Made by a program: the position numbers and the translations under genes | Assembly (NCBI RefSeq): GCF_024699925.1 | Contig: NZ_JAJOMX010000001.1 | Coordinates: 1,240,001-1,304,000, forward strand | Direction of reading: 5' to 3' | DNA from: Mesorhizobium sp. J428 | Lineage (GTDB): Bacteria > Pseudomonadota > Alphaproteobacteria > Rhizobiales > Rhizobiaceae | Length of the DNA stretch: 64,000 nt | The notes under the pieces: generated by a model | Told to the model about the DNA's origin: nothing | The model's database searches: none | What the model saw: the letters and a program-made list of their open reading frames with translations, nothing else | In this document: positions 61,855 to 64,000 of the stretch, one piece after another | How the letters are laid out: every line of letters starts with the position of its first letter | Position numbering within the stretch: position 1 is the stretch's first letter

Positions 61855-63194
61855 ATGCGCCATTTCCCCGTTTCCGATCGTCCGTTGAAGATCGCCGTGG
61901 TCGGGACAGGCATAGCCGGGCTTTCCGCGGCCTTGCTTCTCGACGGGCGGCACGAGATCACCGTCTTCGAGGCAGAAACGCGCGTCGGCGGGCATTGCCA
62001 TTCCATCGACACAGCCTCGGGGCGCGTCGATACCGGCTTCATCGTGTACAACGATTCGACCTATCCCAACCTTTCCGCGCTGTTTTCCTATCTCGACGTG
62101 CCCACGAAGGCCTCGAACATGTCATTCGCCGTGTCGATAGACGAGGGAGAGCTCGAATACTCCGGTTCAAGCCTCGCGGGCCTGTTTGCCCAAAGGCGCA
62201 ATCTCGCAAGCCCGCGCTTTTGGTCCATGCTTCGCGATCTGCTGCGTTTTTACCGCGATGCTCCCGCCGACGTGCGCGGCATCAACCCGTCGGCCAGCCT
62301 TGACAACTATCTCGACGCCGCCGGCTTCGGCGCGGCTTTCCGCGAGGATCATCTGTATCCGATGGCAGCGGCGATCTGGTCGACACCAGCGGTCGAAATC
62401 GGCAACTATCCTGCGGTTTCTTTCATTCGGTTCTGCGAAAACCACGGCCTGCTGAAATTCTTCCGGCGGCCGGTCTGGCGCACGGTTGAGGGCGGCAGCG
62501 GTGCTTATGTCGAAAAGCTCGCCGCTCCTTTTCGCCACCGCATCCGCACCGGCGCGCCGGTGAGCGCGATACGCAGGGTCAATGGCGCGGTCGAGATCTC
62601 CACGCAGGGAGCAGAGCCTGAATGGTTCGATCATGTCGTGATCGGCGCGCATGCCGACCAGGCGCTTAAGATGCTTGCCGACCCTTCGCCGGACGAAAGT
62701 GCGCTGCTGGGGGCCTTTCTCTACGGGCGCAACGAGACGGTGTTGCATTGCGACCCGTCGCTGATGCCCCTCCGCCGTGGTGTTTGGTCGAGCTGGAATT
62801 ATCTCGCCCGCTCGGGCACAGAAGGGGCCGCGCGGCGTAAGCCCTGCGTGACCTACTGGATGAACAGGCTTCAGGGCATCCCCGACGCGACCCCTCTCTT
62901 CGTGACGTTGAGTCCACTCAGCGAGCCTGCGCCGGACAAGGTAAGCTTTGGCGCGGTGTCTACGAGCACCCGCTGTTCAACGCGAAGACCCTCGCAGCGC
63001 AGGACCGGCTCTGGTCGCTGCAGGGTGCGCGCAACACCTGGTACTGCGGCTCCTATTTCGGATCGGGCTTCCACGAGGATGCGATCCAGGCCGGCCTTGC
63101 GGTCGCTGAGAACCTCGGCGGCGTGAGGCGGCCATGGGTCGTCGATAGTGAGACCGACCGCATTGCCTGGCGAGCTTCAATGATGGTGGATTGA
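61855..63194 (+). pseudogene. FAD/NAD(P)-binding amine-oxidase-like oxidoreductase, one frameshift
   Basis: A flavoprotein that would have 446 residues. KIAVVGTGIAGLSAALLL at residue 12, FEAETRVGGHCHSID and GRVDTGFIVYNDSTYPNL near 60 are typical of the family found next to DUF1365 and CFA-like genes in RpoE regulons. At 62947-62949 (TTT) one T seems to be missing: adding it joins PAPDKVSF to WRGVYEHPLFNAKTL and the normal end with YCGSYFGSGFHEDAIQAGL to the stop at 63194. As written the frame ends at 63126 in Arg/Ser-rich sequence. Otherwise intact, so possibly a sequencing error. Confidence 0.85.
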
Positions 63195-63201
63195 TCCCAG
63201 A

Positions 63202-63234
63202 CCCGTCACCGCGGAAAGTCATCACCGTGACGGG
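63202..63234. repeat. Inverted repeat, CCCGTCAC-N17-GTGACGGG
   Basis: Eight perfectly paired bases per arm, starting eight bases after the FAD gene stop. No T-run follows, so a classical terminator is doubtful, but the place suits an mRNA 3' hairpin. Confidence 0.4.
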
Positions 63235-63869
63235 CAATCGTCATGACAAGTCGATCTTCGGCAGATGTCGCAAGGTCTGCTTCTTCCGCCTCCGCGAGAT
63301 GGGGCGGCGACTGCACCTGATGTGTGGTGAGGTCCGCAGGGCCTCGAGGTCGATGGCCACCGCTGACGATGTCGTGCCAAACTGAAACAGCTCCTGCTGG
63401 CACGCCTCATGCTCTGTCATTAATGCCTAGACCGCGGTCCTGCCCGGCCGGGGTAGGGAGTTGCCGATGGAGGCGTCCGGGCGGGCGTCGGCAACTCCTT
63501 CCGGCTCTTTCGGAATGGCTGCCGATGCTGTTTCCGGCTGTCTTCAGTCCGGGTGATAATCTGTGACCAGCCGCGAATTCTTCGGCCTGCGCATATCATT
63601 GATAAGGGTGCGATACCCCTCCGCCGGTCCCTATGTTGCACCCGGCCGACGCGCACCGGCAGGATTATTGCCCTGAAAGCGACGTCTGCACTTCGCGTAA
63701 GATGGCAGTTTTGCCCCCCAGATCTGTCGTTGTGATCGACATCGCGCGTCCTGGAAGCGGTCGAACGGCCCTTATCTATGTTAGGCAGAAACACGCACTG
63801 GCAGCGTTTGTCGCTGGCCGCGAACGGCCGGCTGGATGCCAGTTTGCCGGGCATCACACTGGCGGCGGC
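63235..63869. other. Noncoding or decayed interval
   Basis: Apart from the hairpin at 63457-63498 no gene is recognisable in this 630-base stretch. Open frames on both strands are Arg/Ser-rich and show no family motif. It lies between the stress locus and a racemase-like fragment. Confidence 0.4.
63457..63498. repeat. Long inverted repeat, GGAGTTGCCGA-N20-TCGGCAACTCC
   Basis: Eleven perfectly paired bases per arm around a 20-base loop. It stands in sequence with no gene. It could be a transcript end, a protein-binding site or an end of a lost mobile element; there is no T-run on either side. Confidence 0.55.
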
Positions 63870-64000
63870 ATGGAAAGCAGGATCGGCATCCCCGTGCTCG
63901 ATTCCACGACGATTGGCGTCTGGCCGCGTTTGGGGTCGCCGGCGTCGACATCGAAAGCGCCGGAATCTTGGACAATGTTCGGTCAGCACCGGCCGCCACA
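63870..64000 (+). pseudogene. Aspartate/glutamate racemase-family C-terminal fragment (runs to right edge)
   Basis: From 63870 one frame reads MESRIGIPVLDSTTIGVW, which matches the conserved late motif of Asp/Glu racemase, maleate isomerase and arylmalonate decarboxylase relatives. After about 63923 the natural continuation (AAFGVAGVDIESAGI-like) is in the next frame, so one base seems missing. The upstream half of the enzyme, with its first catalytic Cys, is not found. It is either a decayed gene or one whose front was lost. Confidence 0.4.

Noticed and set aside
63420..63989. A 189-codon minus-strand frame at the right end
   Set aside because: Arg-rich, no motif, and it covers both the inverted repeat and the racemase-like piece on the other strand.

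Overview
The window reads as high-GC alphaproteobacterial DNA, most likely Hyphomicrobiales (Rhizobiales) of the Mesorhizobium/Phyllobacteriaceae kind. This is inferred from the caspase-like and YceI-OmpA proteins with rhizobial-type Cys-rich tails, the many tripartite tricarboxylate (TTT) and ABC uptake systems, and a ChrR/ECF stress locus of the Rhodobacter type. No RNA gene, CRISPR array, replication origin or intact insertion sequence was seen.

Layout. (1) 1-3.4 kb: a caspase-like gene cut by the left edge whose catalytic Cys is Ser, a duplicated OmpA tail, a YceI-OmpA fusion, and an IS3-type transposase remnant abutting a decayed ArsR-rhodanese gene. (2) 3.5-30.8 kb: a large carboxylate uptake and catabolism region. 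It holds an HpcH/HpaI aldolase, a complete branched-chain-type ABC importer (livGFHM plus binding protein) with an SDR, a first TTT transporter (tctA, tctB and two tandem tctC, one broken), three DUF6282 metallohydrolase-like paralogues (one stripped of its metal ligands), an MFS protein, two paralogous IclR regulators, a BKACE (DUF849) enzyme, a hotdog thioesterase, a cupin and a cyclase-family hydrolase. A CysB-like regulator follows, divergent from a TcuA-like flavoprotein and a second tctCBA set. An inverted repeat ATTTC-N7-GAAAT occurs in front of four transcription units here and is a candidate IclR operator. (3) 30.8-39.8 kb: a minus-strand catabolic cluster of aldehyde dehydrogenase, GMC oxidoreductase, enolase-superfamily enzyme, two MmgE/PrpD proteins and a second aldehyde dehydrogenase. 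(4) 40.3-45.4 kb: a TetR regulator divergent from an RND pump, with two perfect palindromic operators. (5) 45.7-51.2 kb: a Rieske oxygenase, an agmatinase-family ureohydrolase and an amino-acid ABC importer with a permease-ATPase fusion. (6) 51.3-54.5 kb: DUF5996, a UBP zinc finger, a second TetR with palindromic operators and an SDR, then gene debris. (7) 54.8-63.2 kb: a RpoE-ChrR photo-oxidative stress locus with photolyase, DUF1365, DUF2147, DUF2177, CFA-synthase-like methyltransferase, DUF1295 and an FAD oxidoreductase. Two divergent promoters TGATCC-N18-TAGAA lie between the sigma gene and the FAD gene. (8) 63.2-64.0 kb: inverted repeats and a racemase-like fragment.

The most interesting candidate for an undescribed system is the DUF6282/TTT/IclR region with its shared operator-like boxes; its substrate is unknown and the pathway is inferred from gene content only. 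A caution: at least ten genes carry single-base frame disruptions, mostly apparent one-base losses, several of them in short homopolymers. Some 'pseudogenes' may therefore be sequencing errors.
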